Positions 37,063-47,442 of a DNA stretch of 64,000 bases are shown here, one piece after another. The notes beneath the pieces were generated by a model. The model saw nothing but the letters and a program-made list of their open reading frames with translations. It did not search any database and was not told where the DNA came from. Within the stretch, counting starts at the first letter, position 1; every line of letters starts with the position of its first letter. Source of the stretch: Xanthomonas sp. NCPPB 1128. Lineage in GTDB: Bacteria > Pseudomonadota > Gammaproteobacteria > Xanthomonadales > Xanthomonadaceae. A program made the translations under genes and the position numbers. The DNA lies in assembly GCF_001043115.1 (NCBI RefSeq), contig NZ_LFME01000017.1:34671-98670 (forward strand), written 5' to 3'.

Positions 37063-37704
37063 ATGAACCGTCTGCCCCGCCTGCTGTTGTGCCTGCTCGC
37101 CCTGCTGCCGTTGAGCGCCTGCGCGCAACCCAAGTCCGCCACCGCGGTGGAAGGGGAGGACTACACGCTGATCGCCAATCCCAAGCCGTTCGCGCCGCTG
37201 GCCGGCAAGATCGAGGTGGTGGAAGTGTTCGGCTACACCTGCCCGCATTGCGCGCACTTCGAGCCGTTGCTGGAGGAATGGGCCGGCAAGCAGGCCAAGG
37301 ACGTGCGCCTGACCCTGGTACCGGCGGCGTTCGGCGGCTACTGGGACAGCTTCGCCGCCGCCTTCTATGCCGCGCAGCAGCTGGGCGTGCAGAGCCGCAG
37401 CCACCGCGCCATGTTCGAGGCCATCCACGACAAGCGCAGCGTGCCGGTGCAGAACGTGGCGCCGGAGGAACTGGCCACGTTCTACGCCGGCTTCGGGGTC
37501 AAGCCGCAGGCCTTCATCGCCGCCTACCAGAGCCCGCAGGTCGCCGCGCAGGTGAAGGCCGCGCGCGATTTCGCCGTGCGTGCCGACATCGCCGGCACCC
37601 CGGCGCTGATCGTCAACGGCAAGTACCTGGTCAAGGGCAAGAACTTCGAGGACATGCTGCGTATCGCCGACGCACTGATCGCCCGCGAGCGCGCCGGCAA
37701 GTGA
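37063..37704 (+). CDS. dsbA: Thiol:disulfide interchange lipoprotein DsbA (copy 1)
   Basis: A 213-aa DsbA-family oxidase. The N-terminus ends in a lipobox LSAC (Cys near residue 20), so it is probably membrane-anchored in the periplasm. The active site is CPHC in GYTCPHCAHFEPL, the classic DsbA form. The cis-proline loop is GTPALIVNGKYLV. It is followed by a second DsbA-like lipoprotein gene with a similar body but a different active site. Confidence 0.93.
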   Translation: MNRLPRLLLCLLALLPLSACAQPKSATAVEGEDYTLIANPKPFAPLAGKIEVVEVFGYTCPHCAHFEPLLEEWAGKQAKDVRLTLVPAAFGGYWDSFAAAFYAAQQLGVQSRSHRAMFEAIHDKRSVPVQNVAPEELATFYAGFGVKPQAFIAAYQSPQVAAQVKAARDFAVRADIAGTPALIVNGKYLVKGKNFEDMLRIADALIARERAGK

Positions 37705-37809
37705 TCGGCGCACGGCGCTTCATCCGCGCCATGGCATCATGACGGGGTGGCCGGACCGCGCTTGCGGCGCGTCCGGCATTTGTCCCCCATCCTGCTGGAG
37801 ATGTCGCCG

Positions 37810-38661
37810 ATGAAGACCCGCTTCGCCCTGACCCTGATGGCTCTGTTGCCGATCCTGGTGGCATGCAAGGCCCAGGACGGCACTGCCGACGCCGTCGCCC
37901 CTGCCTCCGGCACCGCCGCGACCCCGGCTGCCGCGCCCGCGACCGGCAACGACGCTGCCGCCGCGCCCGCCGAGACGCCGGCCACGCCCGCGGCCACCAG
38001 CGCCGATGCCGCCGCGCAGCCCGCCGCCGAAGGCGACAGCGCTGCCCCGGCCAAGCCGGTCACGGCCAAGACCCCGAACGGACCGGAGCCGGTCGCCGGC
38101 ACCGACTATGTCGACATCGCGGGCGGCCAGCCGTTCCAGCCAACCAATGGCAAGATCGAGGTGGCGGAGATCTTCGGCTACGTCTGCCCCGCCTGTGCGC
38201 GCTTCCAGCCGCTGATCGGCCCGTGGAAGGCCGGCCTGCCGTCGGACGTGCGCTTTGTCTACGTGCCGGCGATGTTCGGCGGCACCTGGGACGACTACGC
38301 CCGCGCGTTCTACGCCGCCGAGGCGCTGGGCGTGCAGGAGAAGACCCACGAGGCGCTGTACAAGGCGATCCACGTCGATCAGACCCTGAAGGGCGAGCGC
38401 GGCCGCGACTCGGTGCAGGACATCGCCAACTTCTACGCCAAGTACGGCGTGGACCCGAAGCAGTTCGCCGACACCATGGGCAGCTTCGCGGTGGCCACCA
38501 AGACCAACCGCGCCAAGCAGTTCGCCACCCGCAGCGGCATCACCGGCACGCCGTCGCTGATCATCAACGGCAAGTACCTGGTCAAGGGCAAGAGCTACGA
38601 CGACATGCTGCGTGTGGCCGATCACCTGATCGCGCGCGAGCGTGCGGCGATGGCCAAGTAA
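37810..38661 (+). CDS. Thiol:disulfide interchange lipoprotein DsbA-like (copy 2)
   Basis: A 283-aa paralogue of the preceding gene. A lipobox (ILVAC) is followed by about 75 residues of Ala/Pro/Thr-rich linker and then the DsbA domain. The active site is CPAC in GYVCPACARF instead of CPHC, which changes redox potential and pKa. The cis-proline loop is GTPSLIINGKYLV. I start at 37810, nine bases after GGAG. The ATG at 37801 abuts that ribosome site. The linker would let the domain reach through the periplasm or peptidoglycan. Confidence 0.92.
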   Translation: MKTRFALTLMALLPILVACKAQDGTADAVAPASGTAATPAAAPATGNDAAAAPAETPATPAATSADAAAQPAAEGDSAAPAKPVTAKTPNGPEPVAGTDYVDIAGGQPFQPTNGKIEVAEIFGYVCPACARFQPLIGPWKAGLPSDVRFVYVPAMFGGTWDDYARAFYAAEALGVQEKTHEALYKAIHVDQTLKGERGRDSVQDIANFYAKYGVDPKQFADTMGSFAVATKTNRAKQFATRSGITGTPSLIINGKYLVKGKSYDDMLRVADHLIARERAAMAK

Positions 38662-38686
38662 GCCGTCCGCCCCGGGCCGCACCGCC

Positions 38687-39454
38687 GTGACCGCTCCCGC
38701 CACCCGCACCCTGCGCGTGCTGACCGCCAACATCCAGGCCGGCTCCAGCACGCGCCGCTACAGCGACTACGTGACCCGCAGCTGGTCGCACGCGCTGCCG
38801 GCCGGGCGCAAGCGCAGCAGCCTGGACGCGATCGCGCAGCTGGCCAGCGACCACGACATCGTCGGCTTGCAGGAAGCAGACCCCGGCAGCCTGCGCTCGG
38901 GCTTCACCAACCAGACCCACTACCTGGCCGAGCGCGCCGGCTTCAACTACTGGAGCCACCAGCCGAACCGGCGCGTGGGCGGTGTGGCCTCCAGCGCCAA
39001 CGGCCTGCTCAGCCGGCTGGAGCCGGTGGAAGTGCAGGACCACGCCCTGCCCGGCCGGCTCGGCGGGCGCGGCGTGCTGCTGGCCAAGTTCGGCAACGGC
39101 GCCGAAGGCCTGGCGGTAGCGGTGGCGCATTTGTCGCTGGGCGCCAACTCGCGCGCGGCGCAGTTGTCCTTCATCGCCGAGTTGCTGTTCGATCATCCCA
39201 ACGCGGTGCTGATGGGCGACTTCAACTGCGTCGCCGACCGCCCGGAAATGCAGTTCCTCTACCAGCGCACCCGGCTGCAACCGCCGGGCTGCGTGGTGCC
39301 GACCTTCCCGAGTTGGCGCCCGCAGCGCGCCATCGACCACATCCTGGTCAGCGACGGCCTGCGCTGCAACGAACAGCGCGCGGTGCCCGCCGCCTTCTCC
39401 GACCACCTCGCCGTGGCCACCGAGATCGAAGTGCCACAGCATTTGTTGCGCTGA
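38687..39454 (+). CDS. Endonuclease/exonuclease/phosphatase family protein
   Basis: A 255-aa protein of the EEP (DNase I-like) superfamily. The metal and catalytic motifs are visible: N of LTANIQAG, E of GLQEADPG, the GDFNC segment, and the C-terminal DHI and SDHLAV. It starts with GTG at 38687, 25 bases after the dsbA copy 2 stop. There is no signal peptide, so a cytosolic role is likely. Phosphodiesters, phospholipids or nucleic acids are all possible substrates. Confidence 0.88.
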   Translation: MTAPATRTLRVLTANIQAGSSTRRYSDYVTRSWSHALPAGRKRSSLDAIAQLASDHDIVGLQEADPGSLRSGFTNQTHYLAERAGFNYWSHQPNRRVGGVASSANGLLSRLEPVEVQDHALPGRLGGRGVLLAKFGNGAEGLAVAVAHLSLGANSRAAQLSFIAELLFDHPNAVLMGDFNCVADRPEMQFLYQRTRLQPPGCVVPTFPSWRPQRAIDHILVSDGLRCNEQRAVPAAFSDHLAVATEIEVPQHLLR

Positions 39455-39552
39455 GGCAGTGGCCGCAGCTTGTCGTGCACGCCCGTAGCGGCTTCATGCA
39501 ACGCTGCTAACGCGTTCTTGCCCCAGCTCCGCGGGAATGTCGTGGCGCGTGC

Positions 39553-39614
39553 AGGAGCGGCTTCAGCCGCGACGCGCATTTCCGGGAATGCCCGTCGCGG
39601 CTGAAGCCGCTCCT
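39553..39614. repeat. REP-like palindrome, family A
   Basis: Arms AGGAGCGGCTTCAGCCGCGAC / GTCGCGGCTGAAGCCGCTCCT surround a loop that contains its own short palindrome. It lies between the convergent EEP gene and TonB-receptor gene. Confidence 0.88.
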
Positions 39615-39706
39615 ACGACATCACCTTGCCTGCCCCCTTCATCGCATCGACAACGCCCTGAGGGAGCGCACGCGCGCCCTCGAGGCTTCACATGTGCCGG
39701 CAGCGA

Positions 39707-42595
39707 CTAGAACTTCAGATCCGCACGCACGTACAGGTAACGTCCGCCGGGGATGCCATAGGTGGAGGCGTCGTAGCCGTTGAGCGAGCACGACAGGCAG
39801 ATCGGCGGGTCCTTGTCGAAGACGTTGTTGACGCCGCCGCTGAGGGTCAGGCCCTTGAGCCAGTCGAAGCGGTAGCCGACTTGCAGGTCGTGATAGGTGA
39901 TCGCGTCCAGCGTATTGGTACCGGCGACCGGATTGCTGCACACCGGGAACGCCACCGCGTCGCCACACTGCTCGGTCAGCTCGGAGATGTGCCGCAGCGT
40001 CCACGACGCATTCCAGCGGCCGCGCGACCAGTCCAGGCTCAGGTTGCTGGTCCACTCGGGAATGGAGCTGTCCACCACTTCCACGCCCGGGCGCTGCGGC
40101 TGCACCTGGCCGGCCGCGCCGGTGGCGACGTAGCGGGTGACGAAGGTGTTTTGCCAGGCGATCTTGAAGCGGCCGGCGGCGGTCTCCGGCGAGTTCCAGA
40201 ACAGGTCCACGTCCCAGCCGTCGGTCTTGATCGAGCCGAGGTTGGTCAACCGGTTGTTGAAACCGTTGATGCCGCCGGTGGAGGCGCGGGTGATGCCGTC
40301 GCAGTAGGTCGGCGACAGCGTGTCCACGCACAGGTCGAGCTGGGTCTGCGCGTTGATCGCCTGGATCGCGCCGTCGATGTCGTGGCGGTAGAAGGTCACC
40401 TCCACGTCGAAGCGGTCCGACCACGGCACGTTGCTGGCGAACCACGGGCTCCAGACGAAGCCGGCGCTGAAGCTGCGCGCCTTCTCCGGCTCCAGCGCGC
40501 GGTTGCCGCCGGTGGTCACCGAGATCTGCGAGTTGGCCTGCTGGTAGCCGGCCGGCACGCCGAGGGTGGCGCAGTTGCTGGCGCTGCCGCGCGGCGCGGT
40601 GCCGCCCAGGCCGATCGAGCACGGGTCGGACAGGGTCAGGTCGGCGCGCGCGGCCGAGCCGTACAGTTCGCCGATGCTGGGCGCGCGGAAGCCTTCGGCA
40701 TAGCTGGCGCGCAGCACGAAGTCCGGCGCCACCTGCCAGCGCAGGCCGTACTTCGGGGTGAACTTGCCGCCGAAGGTGGAGTAGTCCGAATAACGCCCGG
40801 CCAGGCTCAGGTCCAGTTTGTCGCCCAGCGGCGAGTCGGCGAAGATCGGCACGCTCAGTTCGAGGTAGGCCTCCTTGACGTCGTAGCTGCCCTGCGTCGG
40901 CAGCGACGGCACGCCGTTGTAGTGGCCGATCACGGTCAGCGGATCCGGGCGGTAGAAGCCCTCGTACTTGCGGTATTCCACGCCGGTGGCGAAGGACACC
41001 GCGCCGGCCGGCAGCCGGAACAGGTCGCTGCTGAGGTTGGCGGTGAACTGGGTCAGCTCGTTCTGGCTGCGATCGTGCACCACCGGCTGGATCCAGCGCA
41101 GCATGTCCGGGGTGATGCTGCCGGCGCCGCCGAAGATGTTCAGCGGCACGCAGCCGGCCACCGCCGCGCAGGCCGCCGGATCGCCCAGCGCCAGGTTGAT
41201 GTTGTAGATGTTGTAGCTGCCGTAGTTGGTCTGCTCGGCCTTGTTCTTGCTGTAGGCGCCGTTGACGTCCCAGAACCAGGTGCGGTCGGCGCCCTCGAAG
41301 CTGCCGATGAAACCGGTGCCCACGTACTGGGTGTCCACACGCTGCTCGAACACGCGCGCGCCACCTTCCACCGGGCGGCGCCCGATCATGATCAGGTTGC
41401 TGCCCGAATCCAGCGCGAAGCCGAACGGGTTGTACGGATTGGCGGCGGAAATGACGATGTTGTCGGCCAGCGGATTGCCGGTGCCGGCATCGGGCCCGAG
41501 GAAGATCGGCTCCGGCGCGGCCTGGTTGGTCGATTCGCGGCGGTTGCCGAGCAGCTTCAGGTACCACTGCACGTCGTCGTTGAAGAAGAAACGGAACTGG
41601 CCGAACACGCCCTTGCGCTCGGACGGCGTCAGCAGCAGGTTGGACGCGGCGAAGTTGTAGCGATCGGCGGTGGTGAAGCAGTGGTAGTCGTCGCTGCGGG
41701 TGCAGCCGCCGGTGCCGTCGTAGCGCGGCGTGCCCACGCCACTGTTGGGTGTCAGGTTCTGCTCGGCGCCGGTGTTGGGGTCGACGAAGATGAAACGCCC
41801 GTCCGGCGTGGCCGAGCTGCCGAAGCTCAGGCCGGTGCCGGGAATCGGGTAGAGCGACTGCGCGCGGTCGCGCGCGTAGATCGGATCCTGCTTGGTGTAG
41901 CTGGCGCCGAGGAACAGGCTGGTGCGCTCGGTGCTGTGGCCCCAGGCCAGGTCCACACCCTTGCTGGCGCCGTCGCCCTTGTCGTACTCGCCGTAGTTCA
42001 GCGTGACCTGGGCACCTTCGAAGTTGCGCCGGGTGATGATGTTGACCACGCCGGCGATCGCGTCCGAACCGTATAGCGAGGAGGCGCCGTCCTCCAGCAC
42101 TTCGACGCGTTCGACGATGGCCAGCGGGATGGTGTTGAGGTCGGTGGCCGCGCCCACGCCCGAGGCCGAGGACTCGTTGACCCAGCGCATGCCATCGACC
42201 AGCACCAGCACCCGCTTGGCGCCCAGATGGCGCAGATCCACCTGCGCCGAGCCGGCGCCGACGCCGCTGCCGTCCGGCGGGAAGCCGAAATTGCCGGAGG
42301 AATTGAACTTGGCGTTCAAGGCCGAGCCGGAGGCGGTGAGTTCCTGCAGCACATCGCCGATGGAGGTCAGGCCGGTGCGCTCGATGTCGGCGCGGCTCAG
42401 GGTCTGCACCGGCACCTGGCCCTCGACTTCGGCGCGGCGGATGCGGGTGCCGGTGACCTGCACGCTGTCCAGGGTGGTGGCAGTGCCGGGAGCGGCCGGG
42501 GACGTCTGTTGCTGGGCGCCAGCGATGGCGGGGACACCGCCGAGCAGGGCCAGGGATACCGCGAAAACCAAAGGATGGCGGTGCAGGAAATTCAT
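39707..42595 (-). CDS. TonB-dependent outer-membrane receptor
   Basis: A 962-aa receptor for energised uptake across the outer membrane. A signal peptide ([22 protein letters not shown]) is followed by a plug domain starting at about residue 40 ([13 protein letters not shown], the TonB box region) with the plug landmarks [10 protein letters not shown] and [13 protein letters not shown], then a 22-strand barrel ending in YVRADLKF (terminal aromatic). GGAGAGAGAG lies before the ATG at 42595. The ligand is unknown. No neighbouring catabolic gene suggests one, so it differs from the GlcNAc-linked receptor at 56435. Confidence 0.94.
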   Translation of the reverse strand: MNFLHRHPLVFAVSLALLGGVPAIAGAQQQTSPAAPGTATTLDSVQVTGTRIRRAEVEGQVPVQTLSRADIERTGLTSIGDVLQELTASGSALNAKFNSSGNFGFPPDGSGVGAGSAQVDLRHLGAKRVLVLVDGMRWVNESSASGVGAATDLNTIPLAIVERVEVLEDGASSLYGSDAIAGVVNIITRRNFEGAQVTLNYGEYDKGDGASKGVDLAWGHSTERTSLFLGASYTKQDPIYARDRAQSLYPIPGTGLSFGSSATPDGRFIFVDPNTGAEQNLTPNSGVGTPRYDGTGGCTRSDDYHCFTTADRYNFAASNLLLTPSERKGVFGQFRFFFNDDVQWYLKLLGNRRESTNQAAPEPIFLGPDAGTGNPLADNIVISAANPYNPFGFALDSGSNLIMIGRRPVEGGARVFEQRVDTQYVGTGFIGSFEGADRTWFWDVNGAYSKNKAEQTNYGSYNIYNINLALGDPAACAAVAGCVPLNIFGGAGSITPDMLRWIQPVVHDRSQNELTQFTANLSSDLFRLPAGAVSFATGVEYRKYEGFYRPDPLTVIGHYNGVPSLPTQGSYDVKEAYLELSVPIFADSPLGDKLDLSLAGRYSDYSTFGGKFTPKYGLRWQVAPDFVLRASYAEGFRAPSIGELYGSAARADLTLSDPCSIGLGGTAPRGSASNCATLGVPAGYQQANSQISVTTGGNRALEPEKARSFSAGFVWSPWFASNVPWSDRFDVEVTFYRHDIDGAIQAINAQTQLDLCVDTLSPTYCDGITRASTGGINGFNNRLTNLGSIKTDGWDVDLFWNSPETAAGRFKIAWQNTFVTRYVATGAAGQVQPQRPGVEVVDSSIPEWTSNLSLDWSRGRWNASWTLRHISELTEQCGDAVAFPVCSNPVAGTNTLDAITYHDLQVGYRFDWLKGLTLSGGVNNVFDKDPPICLSCSLNGYDASTYGIPGGRYLYVRADLKF

Positions 42596-42790
42596 CCGTC
42601 TCTCTCTCCAGAAAGGATGTGGGCCGGCCGCTGCGACCCCCTGCACCGCGACGGCGTGGAATTCTTTGTAAACAAATCGTAAACGTGCTGCAAGCGTCCG
42701 GCGGGCAAAGCGCGGGTCATCGCGACGACTGGTCGATCTGGTAGACACGAGGTGCGCAAGACGTCGCCAAGCGGCGACGTGATGCTTAAG

Positions 42791-43305
42791 CCCCTCTCCC
42801 CTCGGGAGAGGGGTTGGGGTGAGGGTACGGAGCGCGAAGCGCTCACGCCGACCTGGCGATACAAGGCTTCGCCCACACCCTCATCCGCCCCTGCGGGGCA
42901 CCTTCCCCCGAAAAGGGAGCCATGGTCCCGATGGGAGAAGGGAAACGCCAAAGCCCCCCTCCCCTCGGGAGAGGGGTTGGGGTGAGGGTACGGAGCACAA
43001 AGCGCTCACGCCGATCTGGCGATACAAGGCTTCGCCCGCACCCTCATCCGCCCCTGCGGGGCACCTTCTCCCGAGGGGAGAAGGGAGAAGCCGAGCTCCT
43101 CTCCCCTGGGAGAGGGGTTGGGGTGAGGGTACGGCGCACGAAGCGCCCCCGCCGATCTGGCGATAAAGGCTTCGCCCGCACCCTCATCCGCCCTGCGGGA
43201 CACCTTCCCCCGAAAAGGGGGCCATGGTCCAGAGGGGAGAAGGGAAACACCAAGCCCCTCTCCCCTCGGGAGAGGGGTTGGGGTGAGGGTACGGCGCGAA
43301 GCGTC
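42791..43305. repeat. Tandem array of family B repeats
   Basis: Four copies start near 42791, 42955, 43096 and 43255, with spacings of about 140-165 bases. Each begins with the hairpin CCCCTCTCCC...GGGAGAGGGG then TTGGGGTGAGGGTACGG. Between hairpins lie conserved segments GCGCTCACGCCGATCTGGCG, GGCTTCGCCCGCACCCTCAT and CTGCGGGGCACCTTC. A single unit stands at 35355. It fills the gap between the TonB receptor and slt. No protein gene is supported in 42596-43595. Confidence 0.88.
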
Positions 43306-43595
43306 CCGCAGGGTTCGAGCGCACGAAGCTGCACCCGCGGCCTCACCCGCCCGTGCCGGGGCCACCGGACGGCCCGGCGCGCGGTGCCAATCTGCAAATG
43401 CTGTAGGGCATCGCACTGACACGACGTGCCGTGGCTCCGCCGGTCGCCACGATGACCTGGATACACCCAGCGCACTCGCCGGCCTGCCTGGACGACGCGG
43501 CTTTCCATCGTCGCCGCCACGCTGGCGGAAGCGACGACAACGTCGCCATCGCCAGTTGAAACGGCGATTCATCCGCGTTCGGTATAGTCCCGCGC
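43306..43595. other. Upstream region of slt
   Basis: After the repeat array this stretch holds no gene I can support. GGTATAGTCC near 43580 resembles a -10 box immediately before the slt start. Confidence 0.45.
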
Positions 43596-45548
43596 ATGAT
43601 CCTGCGCACGTCCCTCCTGCTGTTCGCCGCCGCGTTGTGCGGCCCCGTTTCCGCCCTCGCCCAGTCCCTGGATGCGCAACGCCCGGCGATCCGTTCGGCG
43701 ATCGACGATGCCGAACAGGGCCGGTTCGACCCGGTCCGCGCAGCCGCCTTCAGGCAGCATCCGCTGTACGGCTGGCTGGAGTACGCCAACCTGCGCCGCA
43801 ACATCGACAAGGTGTCCGATGCGCAGGCGCAGGACTTCCTCAAGCGCTACGCCGGGCAGCCAGTGGCCGAAAGCTTCCGCGCACTGTGGCTGCCGGCGCT
43901 GGCGCGCCGCGAGGACTGGCCGGCGCTGCTGGCGAACTGGAAACCCACCGAGAACCTCGGCCTGCGCTGCGCCCAGCTCAATGCGCGCCAGGCCACCGGC
44001 CGCGCCGACGCGCAGTGGGTGGACGAAGCGCAGGCGCTGTGGCGCAACGCCGGCAAGTCGCTGCCCGACGCCTGCGATCCGGTGTTCGCGGTGCTGCAGG
44101 CGCGCGGCGGCATGACCGATGCGCTGCGCTGGGCGCGCGTGGAAGCGGCCGCGGACGCACAGCAACCGGCAGTGATGCGCGCCGCCGCGCGCGGCCTGCC
44201 CGCTGCCGACCTAGCCCTGGCCAACGACTACGCCGCGTTCCTGGACGCAGTGCATGCGCGTGCGCTGAGCTGGCCCAAGACCGAGCGCAGCCGCAAGGTG
44301 GCGGTGGACGGACTGGAGAAGCTGGCCAAGGCCGACCCCGACTCGGCCGAGCGGCAACTGCCGCAGTTCGCCCAGGCGCTGCAGTTCAGCGAGGCGCAGC
44401 GCGGTGCGGTGCTGTACCAGATCGCGCTGTGGACGGTGGCCTCGTACGGCCCGGATTCGGCGCGCCGGCTCAACGCCGTGCCCGAGTCCGCCTACGACGA
44501 ACGCCTGCACGAGTGGCGCGCGCGCGAGGCGATGGCGCGCGGCGACTGGCCGGCGGCACTGGCCGCGATCCGCAAGATGCCGCCGGCACAGCGCAGCGAT
44601 TCGCGCTGGCAGTACTTCGAGGCACGCCTGGCGGAGAAGACCGGCAACGCCAGCGAGGCACAGCGGCTGTACCGCGCGGCGGCCAGCTCCGCCACCTTCC
44701 ACGGCTTCCTGGCCGCCGACCGGCTCAAGCAGCCGTATGCGCTGTGCCCGTGGGAGCCGAACGACAGCGCACAGGCGCAGGCGGCGGTGGCGCGCGATCC
44801 GGCGCTTGTGCGCGCGCTGGAGCTGTTCAAGATCGACCGCGCCGGCTGGGCCGTGGCCGAGTGGAACGATGCGCTGAGCCGCTTCGACGACACCCAGCGG
44901 CGCCTGGCGGTGGAAGTGGCCAGCAACAACGGCTGGTTCGACCGCGCGGTGTTCGGCCTCGGCAAGCGCCCGGAGGAGCAGCGCCTGTACACGCTGCGCT
45001 TCCCGCTGCACCACGCCGAGACCATCCGCCGCGAAGCCGGCAAGAACGCGATCGACCCGGCCTGGGTCGCCGCCGAAATCCGTGCCGAGAGCGTGTTCAA
45101 TCCGAACGCACGCTCGCCGGCCAATGCGATGGGCCTGATGCAGGTGGTGCCGGCCACCGGCGCCAGCGTCGCCCGCAACCTCGGCCTGGCCGGCTACGGC
45201 GGCGCCGCCAGCCTGTACGACCCGGACACCAACATCGCCATCGGCACCGCCTACCTGCGCCAGTTGCTCAACACCTACGGCCTGCCCTACCTGACCATCG
45301 CCGCCTACAACGCCGGCCCCGGCCCGGCGGCGCGCTGGCAGAGCCAGCGCCCGGGCCACGACGCCGACTTCTGGATCGAGACCGTCAGCTACAAGGAAAC
45401 CCGCGAGTACGTGGCGCGCATCCTGGCCTTCAGCGTGATCTACGACTGGCGCCTCAACGGCGACGCCCTGCCGGTCACCGAGCGCATGCTCGGCAAGCTG
45501 GATGCGCCGCGGAAGAAGTTTGTGTGTGAGGCGGGGAGTCGGGATTAG
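43596..45548 (+). CDS. slt: Soluble lytic murein transglycosylase
   Basis: A 650-aa periplasmic peptidoglycan lytic transglycosylase of the Slt70 type. Residues 1-22 are a signal peptide (LLLFAAALCGPVSALA). A long alpha-helical superhelix (to about 450) forms the ring domain. The C-terminal goose-lysozyme-like domain contains the catalytic Glu in AEIRAESVFN, then NAMGLMQVVPATG and NIAIGTAYLRQLL. The length matches Slt70 (about 640 aa). It cleaves the MurNAc-GlcNAc bond to form 1,6-anhydro products during wall turnover. Confidence 0.95.
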   Translation: MILRTSLLLFAAALCGPVSALAQSLDAQRPAIRSAIDDAEQGRFDPVRAAAFRQHPLYGWLEYANLRRNIDKVSDAQAQDFLKRYAGQPVAESFRALWLPALARREDWPALLANWKPTENLGLRCAQLNARQATGRADAQWVDEAQALWRNAGKSLPDACDPVFAVLQARGGMTDALRWARVEAAADAQQPAVMRAAARGLPAADLALANDYAAFLDAVHARALSWPKTERSRKVAVDGLEKLAKADPDSAERQLPQFAQALQFSEAQRGAVLYQIALWTVASYGPDSARRLNAVPESAYDERLHEWRAREAMARGDWPAALAAIRKMPPAQRSDSRWQYFEARLAEKTGNASEAQRLYRAAASSATFHGFLAADRLKQPYALCPWEPNDSAQAQAAVARDPALVRALELFKIDRAGWAVAEWNDALSRFDDTQRRLAVEVASNNGWFDRAVFGLGKRPEEQRLYTLRFPLHHAETIRREAGKNAIDPAWVAAEIRAESVFNPNARSPANAMGLMQVVPATGASVARNLGLAGYGGAASLYDPDTNIAIGTAYLRQLLNTYGLPYLTIAAYNAGPGPAARWQSQRPGHDADFWIETVSYKETREYVARILAFSVIYDWRLNGDALPVTERMLGKLDAPRKKFVCEAGSRD

Positions 45549-45669
45549 GGATTGGGGATTGGTAAAAGCGCACGCGTCCGTATGCAGTTAGCATTCCGAA
45601 ATAGGCCAGGGCGGCATCCGTTCGCGAGATAGCGCCCTTTCCAATCCCGAATCCCCACTCCCGAATCCC
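45534..45669. repeat. Family C inverted repeat around the slt stop
   Basis: GGATTAGGGATTGGGGATTGG on one side and CCAATCCCGAATCCCC plus CTCCCGAATCCC on the other form an inverted repeat of short reiterated GGGATT units about 60 bases apart. The 3' half of the left arm overlaps the slt stop. A related pair occurs at 62415-62608. Confidence 0.72.
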
Positions 45670-45674
45670 AGCCC

Positions 45675-46919
45675 ATGCACATCTACCTCGTCGGCGGCGC
45701 CGTCCGCGACGCCCTGCTCGGGCAGCCGCCCGGCGACCGCGACTGGGTGGTGGTCGGCGCCACTCCGCAGCAGATGCTGGAGCGGGGCTACAAACAGGTC
45801 GGCCGTGATTTCCCGGTGTTCCTGCATCCGCGCAGCGGTGAGGAATACGCCCTGGCGCGTACCGAGCGCAAGGCCGGGCGCGGCTACCACGGCTTCGTGG
45901 TGCAGGCCGACCCGTCGGTGACGCTGGAGGAGGACCTGCAGCGGCGCGACTTCACCATCAACGCCATCGCCCGCGACGAGGCCGACGGGCGTCTGGTCGA
46001 TCCCTACGGCGGCGTGCGCGATCTCGAACAGCGCGTGCTGCGCCATGTCGGCCCGGCCTTCGCCGAGGATCCGCTGCGCGTGCTGCGTGCGGCGCGGTTC
46101 ATGGCGCGGCTGGCGCCGCTGGGGTTCGTCGTCGCGCCCGAGACCATGGACCTGATGCGCGCGATGGCCGCCGGTGGCGAACTGGAAACGCTGGTGCCCG
46201 AACGCGTGTGGCAGGAGCTGCGGCGCAGCCTGGCCTCGGCGCAGCCGTCGGCGTTCCTGCGCACGCTGCGCGAGGCCGAGGCGCTGCGCTGGGTCCTGCC
46301 GGAGCTGGACGCGCTGTACGGGGTGCCGCAGCGCGCCGAGTACCACCCCGAGATCGACACCGGCCGCCACCAGGAACTGGTCAGCGACATGGCCGCGCGG
46401 CTGGCGCCGGGCGATGCGCTGATCGGCTTCGCCGCGCTGACCCACGACCTGGGCAAGGCGCTGACGCCGCCGGAGGAATGGCCACGCCACCTGATGCACG
46501 AGCAACGCGGCCTGGCGCCGCTGCGTGCGCTGTGCGAACGCCTGAAGGTGCCGCAGGAGCATCGGCAACTGGCCGAAATCGCCTGCCGCGAACATCTGAA
46601 CGTGCATCGCCTGGCCGAGTTGCGCGACCGCACCGTGCACGAACTGCTGCAGCGCTGCGACGGCTTCCGCAAGCCCGAGCGCATCGCGCAGCTGGCGCGT
46701 GTATGCGAGGCCGACAAGCGTGGCCGCCTCGGCAGCGAGGACGCCGATTATCCGCAGGGCCGCATGTTGCAGCACCTGCATACGGCGGCCCTGGCGATCA
46801 ACGCCCGCGACCTGGCCGCGCAGGGCCTGAGCGGCCCGCAGATCGGCGAGGCACTGGCCAAGGCGCGGATCGTCGCGATCGCCGCGGCGCGGCGGGACCT
46901 ACCGGCTGACGCACGCTGA
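45675..46919 (+). CDS. cca: Multifunctional CCA tRNA nucleotidyltransferase
   Basis: A 414-aa enzyme that adds or repairs the 3' CCA of tRNA. The class II nucleotidyltransferase head has GGAVRD (residues 6-11) and the catalytic DRDW pair. [10 protein letters not shown] and the [12 protein letters not shown] neck motif follow. The C-terminal HD phosphohydrolase domain ([11 protein letters not shown]) gives phosphatase and 2',3'-cyclic phosphodiesterase activities typical of gamma-proteobacterial CCA enzymes. It lies directly after the family C repeat. Confidence 0.95.
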   Translation: MHIYLVGGAVRDALLGQPPGDRDWVVVGATPQQMLERGYKQVGRDFPVFLHPRSGEEYALARTERKAGRGYHGFVVQADPSVTLEEDLQRRDFTINAIARDEADGRLVDPYGGVRDLEQRVLRHVGPAFAEDPLRVLRAARFMARLAPLGFVVAPETMDLMRAMAAGGELETLVPERVWQELRRSLASAQPSAFLRTLREAEALRWVLPELDALYGVPQRAEYHPEIDTGRHQELVSDMAARLAPGDALIGFAALTHDLGKALTPPEEWPRHLMHEQRGLAPLRALCERLKVPQEHRQLAEIACREHLNVHRLAELRDRTVHELLQRCDGFRKPERIAQLARVCEADKRGRLGSEDADYPQGRMLQHLHTAALAINARDLAAQGLSGPQIGEALAKARIVAIAAARRDLPADAR

Positions 46920-47023
46920 TCGCTGCAAGGCAGGGCTTGCACCTGCACGATGCTCGAGCGGCTTCAGAGGCGTCCCAATGACGCGCTTTCGCTGCGCCTG
47001 AGGCGGACACGCCGTGGTGCTGC

Positions 47024-47284
47024 AGGAGCGGCTTCAGCCGCGATGGCGTTCCCGGTAGAAACCGGTCGCGGCTGAAGCCGCTCCTACACGGGTCGCCGTG
47101 GGCTGACACGCACTGGTCAGCGTACTGCCCTGTTTCGCTGCATCGCGCACCGCAGGCGTGATCGCAGATCGGGACAGGCATTGGAAGACTCCTCGGATGC
47201 CACGCGCGTTGCGATTGCTGTAGGAGCGGCTTCAGCCGCGACCGGGTTTTACCGGGAACACCCGTCGCGGCCGAAGCCGTTCCC
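47024..47284. repeat. Two family A palindromes downstream of cca
   Basis: Complete copies lie at 47024-47085 (AGGAGCGGCTTCAGCCGCGA...) and 47221-47284 (TAGGAGCGGCTTCAGCCGCG...). The region 46920-47442 contains only these repeats and no gene I can support. Confidence 0.85.
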
Positions 47285-47442
47285 ACAATCGCTTGCCGCA
47301 GTGGAAGCGCCATTGCGCCGCGCCCCGCGGACCATCACCGCCATCGCACCCGACACCGCGCATCCACACGATCGAGGCATCCGCTGACATGCGCGGCGGC
47401 GGTGGCATTGCCGTCACGATCGTCGTCCGTCCAGCAAGACCG

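Noticed and set aside
39692..42076. 794-codon plus-strand frame opposite the TonB receptor
   Set aside because: Composition is Ala/Val/Arg/His-rich without domains, while the minus strand encodes a full receptor with signal peptide and terminal aromatic.
42780..43320. CRISPR array
   Set aside because: Units are about 150 bases and conserved throughout, without short repeats separated by unique spacers, and no cas genes are present.
42752..43419. Overlapping frames within the tandem repeat array
   Set aside because: They arise from translation of the GC-rich repeats and change frame from unit to unit.
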